From assembly GCA_051294375.1 (NCBI GenBank), contig CM119264.1, positions 18,107,729 through 18,171,728 on the forward strand: a stretch of DNA of 64,000 nt, read 5' to 3'. The notes beneath the pieces are model-generated. The model saw only the letters and a list, made by a program, of their open reading frames with translations, searched no databases and was not told the origin of the DNA. The translations under genes were made by a program, and so were the position numbers. Positions 29,286 to 43,037 of the stretch are shown one piece after another. How positions within the stretch are numbered: the stretch's first letter is position 1; every line of letters begins with the position of its first letter. The stretch comes from Paraspadella gotoi. Lineage: Eukaryota; Chaetognatha.

Positions 29286-30229
29286 ATAGGGACGGATGGC
29301 GCAGATGCGTCGGTTGCCAGGCCAAGGGATTTATGGTGCGTGGATGATTCGAGTTTTATGTTTGATGGTGAACTGGGTCCGAGTTTGGCGGTGAATCGGA
29401 AAAAAAATGTGGTCTGTTCTCGTGAGGAAGGGGAGCTTCGTTTTTTTTTTATCAATAAAATTGTTATTTTTTGTTTATATTTGTATGAATACGTTTATGA
29501 ATTCGCCCAGACGGGTAAAGGGGACAAAGAGGACAAACGAAGCAAATGCATTCGGTCGGCGTCTAAGCTCGGCGGTTGTGAATTGGCGCGCGACGATCGG
29601 TGATGCGAGGATTATGGAAAAAAGGCACGAAAAGAAAGGACTGAAAAGAAGAAAAAAGGTGGAGGAAAGGGAGGAAAGAAGAGGAAGGAGGAAGGGGAGG
29701 AAAATGAAAGGGTTGTGGTAAATAGTGAGAGAAAAATGGAAGAGGAAAGGGAGGTAGAGGAAGAAAACAATTCGTAAGAATGAAGAGTATGCGAAGGAGA
29801 AAAAAAATTAGATTGAGAGGATAGAAAACAGGGAGAGAAAAAGAAAAGAAACAAGAATAAATTATGAAAAATTATCAATAAATAACTCGGTCGTTGGGAA
29901 AAGGTTTGGAAAAATAAATAAATTGTTGTAAGAAATGGATGAAAAAGAACCAAATAGTAGACAGAGAAAAAAGATACGGAGAAAAGAAATAAATAAAAAA
30001 GGAGAGCAAAAAATACGTGAAGGAAGTGATGGAAAAAAATGGAGGGAAGGTAAGCAAGAAATTGAAACGCCAAAGGCGGAGAAATGAAAAAAACGAAAGT
30101 CGGCCAAAGAACAAGTAAATTTTTAATAACTTTTTTCTTTTTTTTTTCTTTCCAACTCACGATTTCGTTTTTTCCGCGGGACTTTCTTCTATTTCGTCCT
30201 CTTTCTTTCCCACATTTCGTTTTTCCTTA

Positions 30230-30231
<2 letters not shown>
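29286..30231. other. Spacer, no gene seen
   Basis: Mixed sequence to about 29600, then a long purine-rich stretch. A 124-residue open frame at 29229-29603 shows no domain I recognise. Confidence 0.4.

Positions 30232-30316
<85 letters not shown>
30232..30316. repeat. (CT)n array, about 85 bp
   Basis: Perfect dinucleotide tract. Confidence 0.97.
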
Positions 30317-30319
<3 letters not shown>

Positions 30320-30558
30320 CCTACTCGGCTCTTGCTCATTTCCATCGTCTCTCGTTTCCCCCCTCTATTCCCCTCGGCCTATCTCTCTCCGGCACCTTCA
30401 CATTTCTTTTCTCATTTACATTCCCCTCCGTTTCAGTCCGACTTCTTCCTGACTTTTCTCATAACTTCTCTTTTTCCTCTTCGGGTTTTCTTTCCCCGCA
30501 AAATTTTTCTCCTCCACTTTCCTTTTTCCCCTCTTTAACATGCACGCATTTAATCCCT

Positions 30559-30790
30559 NNNNNNNNNNNNNNNNNNNNNNNNNNNNNNNNNNNNNNNNNN
30601 NNNNNNNNNNNNNNNNNNNNNNNNNNNNNNNNNNNNNNNNNNNNNNNNNNNNNNNNNNNNNNNNNNNNNNNNNNNNNNNNNNNNNNNNNNNNNNNNNNNN
30701 NNNNNNNNNNNNNNNNNNNNNNNNNNNNNNNNNNNNNNNNNNNNNNNNNNNNNNNNNNNNNNNNNNNNNNNNNNNNNNNNNNNNNNNNNN
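30559..30790. other. 232-N assembly gap
   Basis: Flanked by pyrimidine-rich sequence; content unknown. Confidence 0.95.
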
Positions 30791-31095
30791 TGCCCTTCTT
30801 TAGAAAATCTTAGGAATTAATCTCTCAAATAAATCTCGGAAATCAGCTGATGACTGCTCTTTTGTTTTTCGCCAGCCTAATCGCGTCTTGGACGAAAGCG
30901 GCGCGCAGTAGTTGCAGCCTTCGTCGTCGTTCTTTTTGACGTCATCGACGCGGTCGCCCCATTCGGTCCGTCATTCGTCACCATTAAAAACAAAAGAAAA
31001 GAGGCCATTTGATACACGACCCCTGAAAACGACAACTTCCGACCAATTTCGAGGAGAGGTGGACGGACTAAAGGACGGGGGGCGGCGGGGGGGGG

Positions 31096-31245
31096 NNNNN
31101 NNNNNNNNNNNNNNNNNNNNNNNNNNNNNNNNNNNNNNNNNNNNNNNNNNNNNNNNNNNNNNNNNNNNNNNNNNNNNNNNNNNNNNNNNNNNNNNNNNNN
31201 NNNNNNNNNNNNNNNNNNNNNNNNNNNNNNNNNNNNNNNNNNNNN
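31096..31245. other. 150-N assembly gap
   Basis: Sits between a G run and an A run, so homopolymers may have caused the break. Confidence 0.95.
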
Positions 31246-31680
31246 AAAAAAAAAAAACAATAAATATTTTTACTGTTCAATCTAATTTAATTTTCTATAA
31301 ACGAAAACTTTATAATTTCATAAAAAAAAAATCGATTAGTTATGAATGCCATCTAACTCGCTTAGTGTATATGATTTGGCCGTTTATGGCAACATTGTGA
31401 AAATCGCTGCCATCGTCGCTGTCATCGTCGCAACAGCAAGTCCTCGGTGACAAATCCCAAACTCGCGCTTCTTCGCGCAGACGTCGGTCGCTAAGCAACC
31501 GACGTTTCTAAGCAGCAGTCGCAAAGGCGCTGAGCTTCTTGGAAACGACGACGACGACGACGACGACGCCCAGGGGCCTCCATTTTTCTCTCCATCGCTT
31601 TTTTATGATTCATTCGCCTTACAGCAGCTCGTCCATTCGTCAAAGAGGGATACATTAACCCAAAGTCTTCCATTCATCAG

Positions 31681-31815
31681 CCTCCTCTCTCTCTCTCNNN
31701 NNNNNNNNNNNNNNNNNNNNNNTCTCCTTCTCTCTTCTATCTCTCTTCTCTCTCTCTTCTCTCTCTCTTCTCTTCTTCATCTCCCTCTCTCTCTCTTCTC
31801 TCTCTCTCTCTCTCT

Positions 31816-31855
<40 letters not shown>

Positions 31856-31856
31856 C
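31681..31856. repeat. Imperfect (CT)n array with 25-N gap
   Basis: CT/TCTTC repeat on both sides of N run 31698-31722. Confidence 0.93.
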
Positions 31857-33484
31857 TTTCTTCTTTCGAATCAAAACCAACAAAGTCCCGTCGGAATTTT
31901 CCTCTTTTTCTTTTATGTCTTCTTATCTCTAATCGCTTTTTTTTTTTTGTGTTGGTTTACCCTCCGATGACTCGCTCTCCTCAGAGCCCTACCACCAGGC
32001 TCTCCGCTTCAGTCGACTCACGTCTTTGTTACGCTTTGCGTCTCGTTCGTCGTCGTCGTTCGTCGTTCGTCGTTCGAGTTGAGTTGGAAATGAAAACAAG
32101 TCTCAGCTTGAGATTTCGAAACCCCGGGTTCGCGGCGCGCCGAGTCGGATGGGGGGGGGAGGTGGGTGGAATTTTGGAATGAATAGAAAAGGTTGGAGGA
32201 AAAGGAGGCGGGAGGAGAAAGAATAGAGAGAAGGCGTAAAAATCGAAGAGCACGGGTTACGGGCGAACAGAATAGAATTTAAAAGAGACGTCGTAGTTGG
32301 TAAAGTGTCACTTGGAATAACGCTGAGCTCATTTATATTTTCCAAATAGATTTGAAAGTTTTAATCTTATATTTTTGTAACATGTTAACAACGAATTGAA
32401 CTAATCAAGCCTTACGAAGAATTTAAATAAACGGAGAGAGAAAGAAAGAGGAGAGAGGGATAAGGACTGAGGCTTTTTTCATATCTGGTGGATTCTGGCG
32501 ATTCACAATTATTCACCTGTTCACGCCTTTCACCCGATAATCCTTATATATAACTATATATATTGATATAATTATACAATATATATAAATATATATGTCT
32601 ACAAATATTTTTATTAATAATTAAAAATCAACTGATCAGTGCATCAGTCGAGCGACAGTTTCGTTAGTAGTTATTTTTGTCTCTTAGTGTTAGATTTGTT
32701 TTTTTCCCCCGTGTTTGTATATCATTTTACATTTAACATAAATATTTTCGCCTTAAACTCGCTACTCAATCGAGTTCCTATTTTCTAGTTTCAATTTTTT
32801 TTCTCTGGATTCGTGGATCTCGAATTAAAATCTCGATGATTATTTAAAAAGGTTGATTAAAAGGCGGAGGATGTATAAAAATAAACGTTGATTGAGACGA
32901 GAGGATCGCATTAATCGTTTAGAATAATAACATGCATGTTTTAATTTTTTGTTCGCGAGATTAGATCCTTATGATTTCTCCCGAATTTTCCAAATGTAGA
33001 GCAACAAATTGAATCTTGTACTCTGAGAGAAATGGAGAGCATCGACACGAAATGCACCGCACGCCACTTTTCATCAATAGGAGACGTCAATGGAAAAAAG
33101 CTTTTGAAAGGATCGGGAGAGAGTTCTTTTCAACGCCACCGCCAATTTCGCTCCTTTTAAGGATAATGTAATTTTCCGTTTCCTGTCTCAAATTGTTTTC
33201 CTTGGCTTTCTCTACTTAGTCTTAGTTGAGCTTTTTATTTGTCACTTCTCTATTCTACTTTCTTGTTTGCCATTTAAAAGATATGATTCTTGTTTACAAT
33301 TTCCAAGTTCTGCTTATTATTTGCCACTTTCGACAATTTCTCGTTGCTACTTCAACAGTTGCGCTTGAGTATGAATTTCTATTTATTCACTTAGACTTAA
33401 CACCTTCCCTTTTGCCACCTCAATGTTGCACATCTTGTTTCGGTTTCATCAAAGTCTTCGTCGCCAAACAGAAAAACATTCCGT

Positions 33485-33597
33485 TCCAGTCCGACGCGAA
33501 CGACGACGACGACGACGACGACGAAGGCGAAGTCACCAACAACAAAGAAGAAGATGAAAACAGTGAGCCTCTCGATAGTGATGAAGGGGAATAGAAT
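33485..33597 (+). CDS. Possible acidic coding fragment (weak)
   Basis: The frame gives a poly-D stretch followed by EGEVTNNKEEDENSEPLDSDEGE and a stop. In the second copy (about 40215-40320) an extra base moves the GAC run out of frame. It could be part of an acidic exon or merely a GAC microsatellite. No domain recognised. Confidence 0.15.
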
Positions 33598-34013
33598 AAA
33601 AATAAGTCACAAAGAACTTTCGTGCAAGAGGGTTTCCGTGACGTTCCCATTTGACCAAAGTCGAGGGTGACGACGACGACGACGATTCCGACGACATATG
33701 ATGGGCAACAAACCGACAACGCCACGATAACAACGACGCACGACGCCACCCACGCGTTTCGGCGTCGTTGAGACAGAATTGGATCCAATCAAATAAGAGG
33801 ATCTCGTCGAGAAACACGACAACGATAATAACAACGTCGACGAGAGTGCGACGAGGACGACGATCCCGAAAAAAAAACGCGGCAACCGACGATTACGTCA
33901 ACACCGTTAAGAGTCTTTACGATCGACAACGAGCAGACTCATCCGACTCCATTCCGATAAAAAGTCGCCTTCACGTCGGAACTAATCTTCTCTCGGCGGA
34001 AGAGCCACGCAGT

Positions 34014-34039
34014 CTCTCTCTCTCTTCTCTCTCTCTCTC

Positions 34040-34137
<98 letters not shown>
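34014..34137. repeat. (CT)n array
   Basis: CT tract with CC and TT interruptions; counterpart at 40741-40871. Confidence 0.95.
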
Positions 34138-34740
34138 GGGCGAATACTAAAGCGAGCGTTCGAAGGCCGAATTGAATTTTCGGCTTTACTCCTAATCGAA
34201 ACGGGTGCCACTCACTGCTACTCGCTGCCTCAAACTATCGCTCACTGCCGCACTCTGCCGCCCCGTCCTTCGATTGCCATCTTCCCTCGTTTTAACGGGT
34301 TTGCGCAACAGTGCGTTCTGCTTTCAATCGGTCATCCCCCTCCCTCCTCTTCTCACCGCCACCCAAACCAACCAAATTCCGCTCTCATGTTGTCGTCTCA
34401 AAGTTTGGTTCCATTCCGGTTCTGTGTTTTTCTCATCGCGACGGTCGGATTTCCGTGTTCGGCGTCTTCGTGTCTTTGTCGTCGTCGTAGTTTTCTTCAA
34501 TAAATTCTGTTTCTCTGATTGCCTCATCTTATTAATTTGATAGATTTTGCAGATGCTGTTTTGTTTTATTGGATATGTCAACACTTTTAATATTTAATTA
34601 TTCCGTGGGTAACATTTTTTATATTTAATAAGAATGAATCCAAGATTCAAATTTCGTTGATCTGTTCAATTGTTCTCCCTATCTGAGTTGTCTCTATTCC
34701 ACTATCTTCTCCAACCACCTTAATCGTCCACCCAGCTCCT

Positions 34741-34828
34741 CACCCATCCACCCATCCACCCATCCACCCATCCACCCATCCACCATCCACCCATCACCCA
34801 TCTACCATCAACCCATCCACCCATCCAC
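34741..34828. repeat. (CCCATCCA)n octanucleotide array, long copy
   Basis: 8-bp units, perfect at first and then degenerate, about 88 bp in all. Confidence 0.93.
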
Positions 34829-35727
34829 GCCGCTCCTGACCAAAACTGTTTTTGTCTCCATGATTTTCAAAGACTTGCAAATAGAGTTTGTCAATTAAAG
34901 AGAAAGAAAAAATTCTCTGATAAACAAACTTGGAGGAATACTTTTCTTTCGACGAAATGAAAGAAAGGAGGAAGCGAAATAGAAAGAAGAGAGAAGACTG
35001 AAGTAGATAAAACAATATCTTGATAATGAATCACTAAGTCATTCACTAGGGAAAAGAAAAAACCAAATCAAAATTTCAAAATAAATGTTTTGTATCTACG
35101 TTTTAAACTCCAATTTAAACTAAATTTAATTTCTTAAGAATTTCATCTTAATTTCCAAACTCCAGAGCGTTGATGGTGTTATTGCGAAGATAATCAAACT
35201 TTTATTAACAAAATCATGAGAAGCCGATCTCATTCCGCCGGCGCTGCGTTTTACCGCTGCTGCTACTGCTACTGCCGAGACAGAATAAGACGATATAACT
35301 GGGACTTGATTAGCTTAAGCCGCAAACTTAATCCACAAAAATGAGGCCACGCGAGATGAGAGGAAAAAAAAAACATTGCGTCGGCGGCGATAGTAATTTG
35401 TTGCTCGATAAATAACCCCGAAGAGATTAAGTCTCCGAGGCTTGGGGAAGAAAGAAAAAACTTTTTCAAGTTATTTTTATCTTCGAGATATATAATCATT
35501 TAGATTTACACGTACGAAGAAAATTGATTCGCCGAAAAAAGAAAGTACATTCATGTGTTTTGGAAATAAAGTGTATAGTGAATACTGTCCAAAAGCATTT
35601 TGAGATTGGAAAGAACGAAAGACCAGGACGGAGAAAGGGTTGGAAACAGATAACGCGGCTCTCAACTCCAAGATATTACACCGACGATTTGGGCGCGGAG
35701 ATGATTTTGAGTTGATTGTGGCTGGAG

Positions 35728-35739
35728 AGAGGAGAGAGA

Positions 35740-35773
<34 letters not shown>

Positions 35774-35775
35774 GG

Positions 35776-35806
<31 letters not shown>

Positions 35807-35808
35807 CA
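35728..35808. repeat. (GA)n array
   Basis: GA tract with AGG and CGG interruptions; counterpart at about 42420-42508. Confidence 0.95.
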
Positions 35809-36093
35809 GCGTTAAGAGTTGGGCCTGATGGATTCGATGCATTAAGGAACTATGGGGAGACCAGTGGAGAAAGAGGGAGGATGAGGCTCGAAAAGTGGTT
35901 AGTGCATTTTCCTGGTGGGCGGTGGCATCAATGGAATAAAAGAGACATCAAATGGTATTTTACACCTAAATATTGTATTATTTTTTCACAACGATTTCAT
36001 GATTGAATTGTGCGACGACTCCTTTTGTAAAAAACTCCGTCATTCCGACGTCACTCGCGCTCTCTTCGCCGGACGAGAAGAGTCGCGAATTTA

Positions 36094-36343
36094 ATGGCGA
36101 TTGCTTTGGCATTCGCGGCCGCCGCAGCTGCTCGCCACCGCCGCCGCATCTGCTGCCGTCACTGACGCAGTTGGCAGTCAACAAGATGCAGCCGCGAGCG
36201 CGCGGGGGAACGTTCTTCGTCTTCCCACGCCCGTTGACCAAGTCGTCGTCGTCGTCGGCCGGGCCGACTTCCGGCGCAAGGACGACGGACGAAGTATAGC
36301 AATCGGCCAGTCATTTGACTGCGTAGGATGTCAACCAGGATTG
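36094..36343 (+). CDS. Candidate first exon of a secreted protein (weak), copy A
   Basis: ATG opens MAIALAFAAAAA, which looks like a signal peptide. After an apparent one-base shift the sequence stays open through an Ala-rich stretch to SFDCVGCQPG and meets GTAAGT at 36344. The frame change means this is not an intact exon as read. The same arrangement occurs at 42794-43037, with different small indels. The two copies may be the same locus, so this is not independent support. Confidence 0.25.
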
Positions 36344-38581
36344 GTAAGTTCAATAAAGAAAGTCTTAAGCGAGCCAACTTGAAAAACAGTAATGACAACG
36401 CCGCGACCATGACAGGCTGACCATACTCGACCTACTCGATGAACCGGCACTGTCTAACGGATCAAACGGATCGAACTGTCCGCTTCGGCTTCGCTGCTGT
36501 TCGCCGTTAAAATGCATGACTTCAGCAAAAAATACAGAATGAGCGAGTTTTTTCCCCTTCCTTTTTCTTCTTCGTGGGCTTATTTTTTTCTGGTCTGTTC
36601 TCTCTTTTTCATTCCCTTATTATACGTATCTAAAAAAGCGAGGTTGGAAAGGAAATAGCACTTTTATCAGCGAAGAGAGGAAAAAGGAACAAAATATGAG
36701 CACGAAGAGCAAAATAACAGGATGAAAGTTAGGATATAATATCACTACGGAACTGAGATATCGCAACAGCGTAAAAGCGACTAAAGAGAACAAAAAAAAA
36801 AAATTACAAAGAACAAAAAAAAAAAAAAAAAATAAAAAAAACTTAGAGTAATACAGAATAGAAAAGGAAGACTGCGAGGAACGAGGAACTTAATGGACAG
36901 GCGAGCAAAAGAGAGAGAGCGAGAGAGATTATGTAGAAGGAGGAAAAAAAAAGAGGAGCAGAGAGAGAAAAAAAAAATTAAAAGGAATTTTTATGGTGAG
37001 AAGGAAGCCCGGAGCCGGCGAGGCAGGAAGACAGAACAGAAACGAGACCAAAGGACGAAACGACGAGCAAAGAACCAAATCAAGGACACTCGGGACATAA
37101 CCAAAATGGGGAGGAGCAAGAAGCCGGGAGAGGAGCGAGAGAAAGGGTTCCGAAGGAAATTCAAGAGAAGGGAATACGACCGGGAATTCAAAAAGCCTTG
37201 AGGAAAGGGATGATCAAATCGAGAGACTGGCTGGTTATTAGAGACGTATCAGGAACAACAGGTATGAGTGGTGAAAAAACTAGACGACGTAATGATTAAA
37301 TGGATCAAACACTATAGTGAGGCAGAAAAGAAAGGAAGGGGAAGGAATTCTAAGGACTAGAGAACAAATCACAAAAATAGCGACGGATATTTTAAATTTC
37401 CGTAAGAAGTAAAAAAAGAGGATTCCTAAAATTAGCGACGTCTTATACTTTCATTAAAAAGAACCCTTTAAGAATCATCGATGATCAAACGATAACAGCA
37501 AGAGTTATCGAGCATTCAGTGACGATCAAAATTGTGAAAAATATCCTCACTAGACTGGTTTAAACGGACGATTTCGACAGCTATTTAGTCACGAAAAACA
37601 GTGTAATTCGATTAGACTTAAGAGGAAAAATCAAGTTGACATTAAATGTTTGGAATTGTAGAAAAATCTAATCACTTGTTTATCATTCATAATATGTTCT
37701 AAAAATTAAATAGATTTAATTTTTAACAATTTCATTGAGAATCAGAGAGAAGTCGAGAAAGAAAATAGCTAATAAATAACAGAAAGAAAGAACGAGAGAC
37801 GAGAGAGAGACGAGAGAGAGAGACGACACGGAATGAGAGAGAGAGGAGAGAGAGAGAGGAGAGGAGATGAGGAGAGGAGAAGAGCAGAGAGAGTAGCAGG
37901 ATAGCTTTATGACTTCTGACGTTTGTCAACTGAGTTCCTTCTTTTTCTTGTCTCGGGCCATTGAAGAGCGTCCTCCAGAACTCTTGCTTGGATCTTTTTT
38001 TACAACCATGGCTCGAAGAACAACAATCAACAATGGCAAATGACCCACCACCAACCAGGCAAAACTTCGTCAAGAAGCTCCTTTCTCTTTTCTCTCTTCT
38101 CTCTCTTGTGCTTTTTTCCTTTCTTTCTCGACCGGCTTGGACGACGAAGGTCGGAGTGGGAGTTGCAACGAGGGCGGTTTGGCGGCAGTCGGAACCCTCC
38201 GTAATGGTTTTGACATGATTATACTTCATTCGTCTTTTCATGTCTTCTTTCAAGCGCTCGCTTATATTTCAAGCCGTAAATAAACGTTAACCGATTCTGT
38301 TTAGAGCTTTAATTTAATCGAGATGTAATATCAATTTAATCTTCTTAAAAAATAAGCTAGCGATCGTCTGTTTAATGTTAAATAGTAAACACAGACATTG
38401 AGCGCCTTTTCTATTCCCACATCCTTTTCAGTTTTTATCAGTAAGTTTTTCAATTCCTTATGTTAGGGTTTCAAGAATTAAAGAGTTGAAATAAGCGATG
38501 AAGTAAAATAATGCCCGCCTATCTAATTATAAGATGCAGCTTGTAGCGAGATGCACAACATCCTTGTATATCTCTCTCTTT

Positions 38582-38614
<33 letters not shown>

Positions 38615-38682
38615 TTCGAAGTTTGAGTTGGAAATGAAAACAAGTCTCAGCTTGAGATTTCGAAACCCCGGGTCGGCGGCGG

Positions 38683-38878
38683 NNNNNNNNNNNNNNNNNN
38701 NNNNNNNNNNNNNNNNNNNNNNNNNNNNNNNNNNNNNNNNNNNNNNNNNNNNNNNNNNNNNNNNNNNNNNNNNNNNNNNNNNNNNNNNNNNNNNNNNNNN
38801 NNNNNNNNNNNNNNNNNNNNNNNNNNNNNNNNNNNNNNNNNNNNNNNNNNNNNNNNNNNNNNNNNNNNNNNNNNNNNN
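38683..38878. other. 196-N assembly gap, mis-sized
   Basis: Flanks match sequence only about 20-40 bases apart in copy A (near 32138), across a G run and GCGCGCC-type sequence. Confidence 0.95.
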
Positions 38879-40740
38879 GGGTGGAATTTTGGAAATGAAT
38901 AGAAAAGGTTGGAGGAAAAGGAGGCGGGAGGAGAAAGAATAGAGAGAAGGCGTAAAAATCGAAGAGCACGGGTTACAGGGGCGAACAGAATAGAAATTTA
39001 AAAGAGACGTCGTAGTTGGTAAAGTGTCACTTGGAAATAACGCTGAAGCATCATTTATATTTTCCAAATAGATTTTAAAGTTTTAATCTTATATTTTTGT
39101 AACATGTTAACAACGAATGAACTAATCAAGCCTTACGAAGAATTAAATAAAAAACGGAGAGAGAAAGAAAGAGGGAGAGAGGGATAAGACTGAGGGCTTT
39201 TTTCATAATCTGGTGGATTCTGGCGATTCACAATTATTCACCTGTTCACGCCTTTCACCCGATAATCCTTATATATAACTATATATAATGTGTATATAAT
39301 TATACAATATATATAATACTATATAGTCTACAAATATTTTTATAATAATTAAAAATCAACTGATCAGTGATCAGTCGAGGCGACAGTTTCAGTTAGTAGT
39401 TATTTTTGTCTCTAGTTGTTAGATTTGTTTTTTCCCCCGTGTTTGTATATCATTTTACATTTAACATAAATATTTTCGCCTTAAACTCGCTACTCAATCG
39501 AGTTCCTATTTTCTAGTTTCAATTTTTTCTCTGGATTCGTGGATCCTCGAATTAAAAATCTCGATGATTATTTAAAAAGGTTGATTAAAAGGCGGAGGAT
39601 GTATAAATAAACGTTGATTGAGACGAGAGGATCGCATTAATCGTTTAAGAATAATAACATGCATTGTTTTTAATTTTTGTTCGCGAGATTAGATCCTATG
39701 AATTCTCCCGAATTTCCAAATGTAGAGCAACAAATTGAATCTTGTACTCTGAGAGAAATGGAGAGCATCGACACGAAATGCACCGCACGCCACTTTTCAT
39801 CAATAGGAGACGTCAATGGAAAAAGCTTTGAAAGGATCGAGAGGAAGAGTTCTTTTCAACGCCACCGCCAATTTCGCTCCTTTTAAGGAATATGTATTTT
39901 CCGTTTCCTGTCTCAAAATTGTTCTCCTTGGCTTTCTCTACTTAGTCTTAGTTGAGCTTTTTATTTGTCACTCTCATATTCTACTTCTTGTTTGCCATTT
40001 AAAAGATATGATTCTTGTTTACAATTTCAAAGTTCTGCTTATTATTTGCCACTTCGACAATTTCTCGTTTGCCACTTCAAAGTTGCGCTTGAGTATTGAA
40101 TTTCTATTTATTCACTTAGACTTAACACTTCCCTTTTGCCACCTCAATGTTGCACATCTTGTTTACGGTTTCATCAAAGTCTTCGTCGCCAAACAGAAAA
40201 ACATTCCGTTCCAGTCCGACGCGAAACGACGACGACGACGACGACGACGAAGGCGAAGTCACCAACAACAAAGAAGAAGATGAAAACAGTGAGCCTCTCG
40301 ATAGTGATGAAGGGGAATAGAATAAAAATAAGTCACAAAAGAACTTTCGTGACAAGAGGGTTCCGTGACGATCCCATTGACCAAATCCGAGGGTGACGAC
40401 GACGACGACGATTCCGACGACTATGATGGCAACAACGACAACGCCGATAACAACGACGACGACGCCACCCACGCGTTTTCGGCGTCGTTGAGACAGAATT
40501 GGATCCAATCAAATAAGAGGATCTCGTCGAGAAACACGACAACGATAATAACAACGTCGACGAGAGTGCGACGAGGACGACGATCCCGAAAAAAAACGCG
40601 GCAACCGACGATTACGTCAACACCGTTAAGAGTCTTTACGATCGACAACGAGGCAGACTCCATCCGACTCCATTTCCGATAACAAAGTCGCTTTCATTTC
40701 AAACGTCGAACTTAATTTCTCTTTCGCGAAGAGCCACGCA

Positions 40741-40871
<131 letters not shown>

Positions 40872-41481
40872 GGGCGATATACTAAAGCGAGCGTTCGAAG
40901 GCCCGAATTGAATTATTCGGTTCTATTAACTCCTAATCGATAACGGGTGCCACTCACTGCTACTCGCTGCCTCAAACTATCGCTCACTGCCGCACTCTGC
41001 CGCCCCGTCCTTCGATTGCCATCTTCCCTCGTTTTAACCGGGTTTGCGCAACAGTGCGTTCGGCTTTCATCGGTCATCCCCCTCCTCCCTTTCTCCACCG
41101 CCACCCAAACCAACCAAATTCCGCTCTCATGTTGTCGTCTCAAAGTTTGGTTCCATTCCGTTCTGTGTTTTTCTCATCGGACGTCGGATTTCCGGTTCGG
41201 CGTCTTCGTCGTCTTTGTCGTCGTCGTAGTTTTCTTCATTAAATTCTGTTTCTCTGATTGCCTCATCTTATTAATTTGATAGATTTTGCAGAATGCTGTT
41301 TTGTTTTATTGGGATATGTCAACACTTTTAATATTAATTATTCCGTGGGTAACATTTTTATATTTAACTAAGAATTGAATCCAAGATTCAAATTTCGTTG
41401 ATCTGTTCAATTGTTCTCCCTATCTGAGTTGTCTCTATTCACTATCTTCTCCAACCACCTTAATCGTCCACCCAAGCTCCT

Positions 41482-41524
41482 CACCCATCCACCCATCCAC
41501 CCATCCACCCATCCACCCATCCAC
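41482..41524. repeat. (CCCATCCA)n array, short copy
   Basis: About five clean units (43 bp) against about 88 bp in the other copy. Confidence 0.93.
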
Positions 41525-42419
41525 GCCGCTCCTGACCCAAAACTGTTTTTGTCTCCGTTGATTTTCAAAGACTTGCAAATAGAGTTTGTCAATTAAAGAG
41601 AAAGAAAAAAATTCTCTGATAAACAAACTTGGAATATCTTTTCTTTCGACGAAATCGAAAGAAAGGAGGAAGCGAAATAGAAAGAAGAGAAGAAGACTGA
41701 TGTAGTAAAACAATATCTTGATAATGAATCACTAAGTCATTCACTAGGGAAAAGAAAAAACCAAATCAAAATTTCAAAATAAAATGTTTTGTATCTACGT
41801 TTAAAACTCCAATTTAAACTAAATTTAATTTCTTAAGAATCTTCATCTTAATTTCCAAACTCCAGAGCGTTGATGGTGTTATTGCGAAGATAATCAAACT
41901 TTTATTAACAAAATCATGAGAAGCCGACTCATCTCCGCCGCCGCTGCGTTTACCGCTGCTGCTACTGCTACTGCCGAGACAGAATAAGACGATATTAACT
42001 GGGACTTGATTAGCTTAAGCCGCAAACTTAATCCACAAAAATGAGGCCACGCGAGATGAGAGGAAAAAAAAAACATTGCGTCGGCGGCGATAGTAATTTG
42101 TTGCTCGATAAATAACCCCGAAGAGATTAAGTCTCCGAGGCTTGGGGAAGAGAAGAAAAACTTTTTCAAGTTATTTTTATCTTCGAGATATATAATCATT
42201 TAGATTTACACGTACGAAGAAAATTGATTCGCCGAAAAAGAAAGTACATCATGTGTTTTGGAAATAAAGTGTATAGTGAATACTGTCCAAAAGCATTTTG
42301 AGATGGAAAGAACGAAAGACCAAGGACGGAAAGGGTTGGAAACGATAACGCGGCTCTCAACTCAAAGGAGATTTACCACCGACGATTTGGCGCGGAGATG
42401 ATTTTGAGTTGATTGTGGC

Positions 42420-42424
42420 TGGAG

Positions 42425-42508
<84 letters not shown>
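42420..42508. repeat. (GA)n array, block 3 copy B
   Basis: GA tract corresponding to 35728-35808. Confidence 0.95.
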
Positions 42509-42510
<2 letters not shown>

Positions 42511-42793
42511 TTAAGAGTTGGGCCTGATGGATTCGATGCATTAAGGAACTATGGGGAGACCAGATGGAGAAAGAGGGGAGGATGAGGCTCGAAAAGTGGT
42601 TAGTGGCATTTTCCTGGTGGGCGGTGGCATCAATGGAATAAAATGAGACATCAAATGGTATTGTACACCTAAATATTGTATTATTTTTCACAACGATTTC
42701 ATGATTGAATTGTGCGACGACTCCTTTTGTAAAAGACTCCGTCATTCCGACGTCACTCCGTCTCTTCGCCGGACGAGGAAGAGTCGCGAATTA

Positions 42794-43037
42794 ATGGCGA
42801 TTGCTTTGGCATTCGCGGCCGCCGCAGCTGTCCGCCACCGCCGCCGCATCTGCTGCCGTCACTGACGCAGTTGCAGTCAACAAGATGCAGCCGCGAGCGC
42901 GGGAACGTTCTTCGTCTTCCCACGCCCGTTGACCAAGTCGTCGTCGTCGTCGGCCGGGCCGACTTCCGGCGCAAGGACGACGGACGAAGGTATAGCAATC
43001 GGCCAGTCATTTGACTGCGTAGGATGTCAACCAGGTG
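42794..43037 (+). CDS. Candidate first exon of a secreted protein (weak), copy B
   Basis: Counterpart of the candidate at 36094. ATG with MAIALAFAAAAA; the downstream part GPTSGARTTDEGIAIGQS and FDCVGCQPG is in another frame, ending at GTAAGT. Six bases shorter than copy A. No recognised domain. Confidence 0.25.

Larger units (their letters stand above)
32040..38575. repeat. Tandem block 3, copy A (6.5 kb)
   Basis: From the GTCGTCGTC tract and GAGTTGGAAATGAAAACAAG through CATCCTTGTATATCTC, matched in order by 38579-45112. This copy has no N gap. It contains CT, GA, CCCATCCA and GAC repeats and a few weak exon candidates listed separately. Confidence 0.9.

Noticed and set aside
32520-32600. 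TA-rich palindromic stretch as an origin or promoter
   Set aside because: Simple TATATA repeats of this kind are expected in AT-rich DNA and no further element supports a function.
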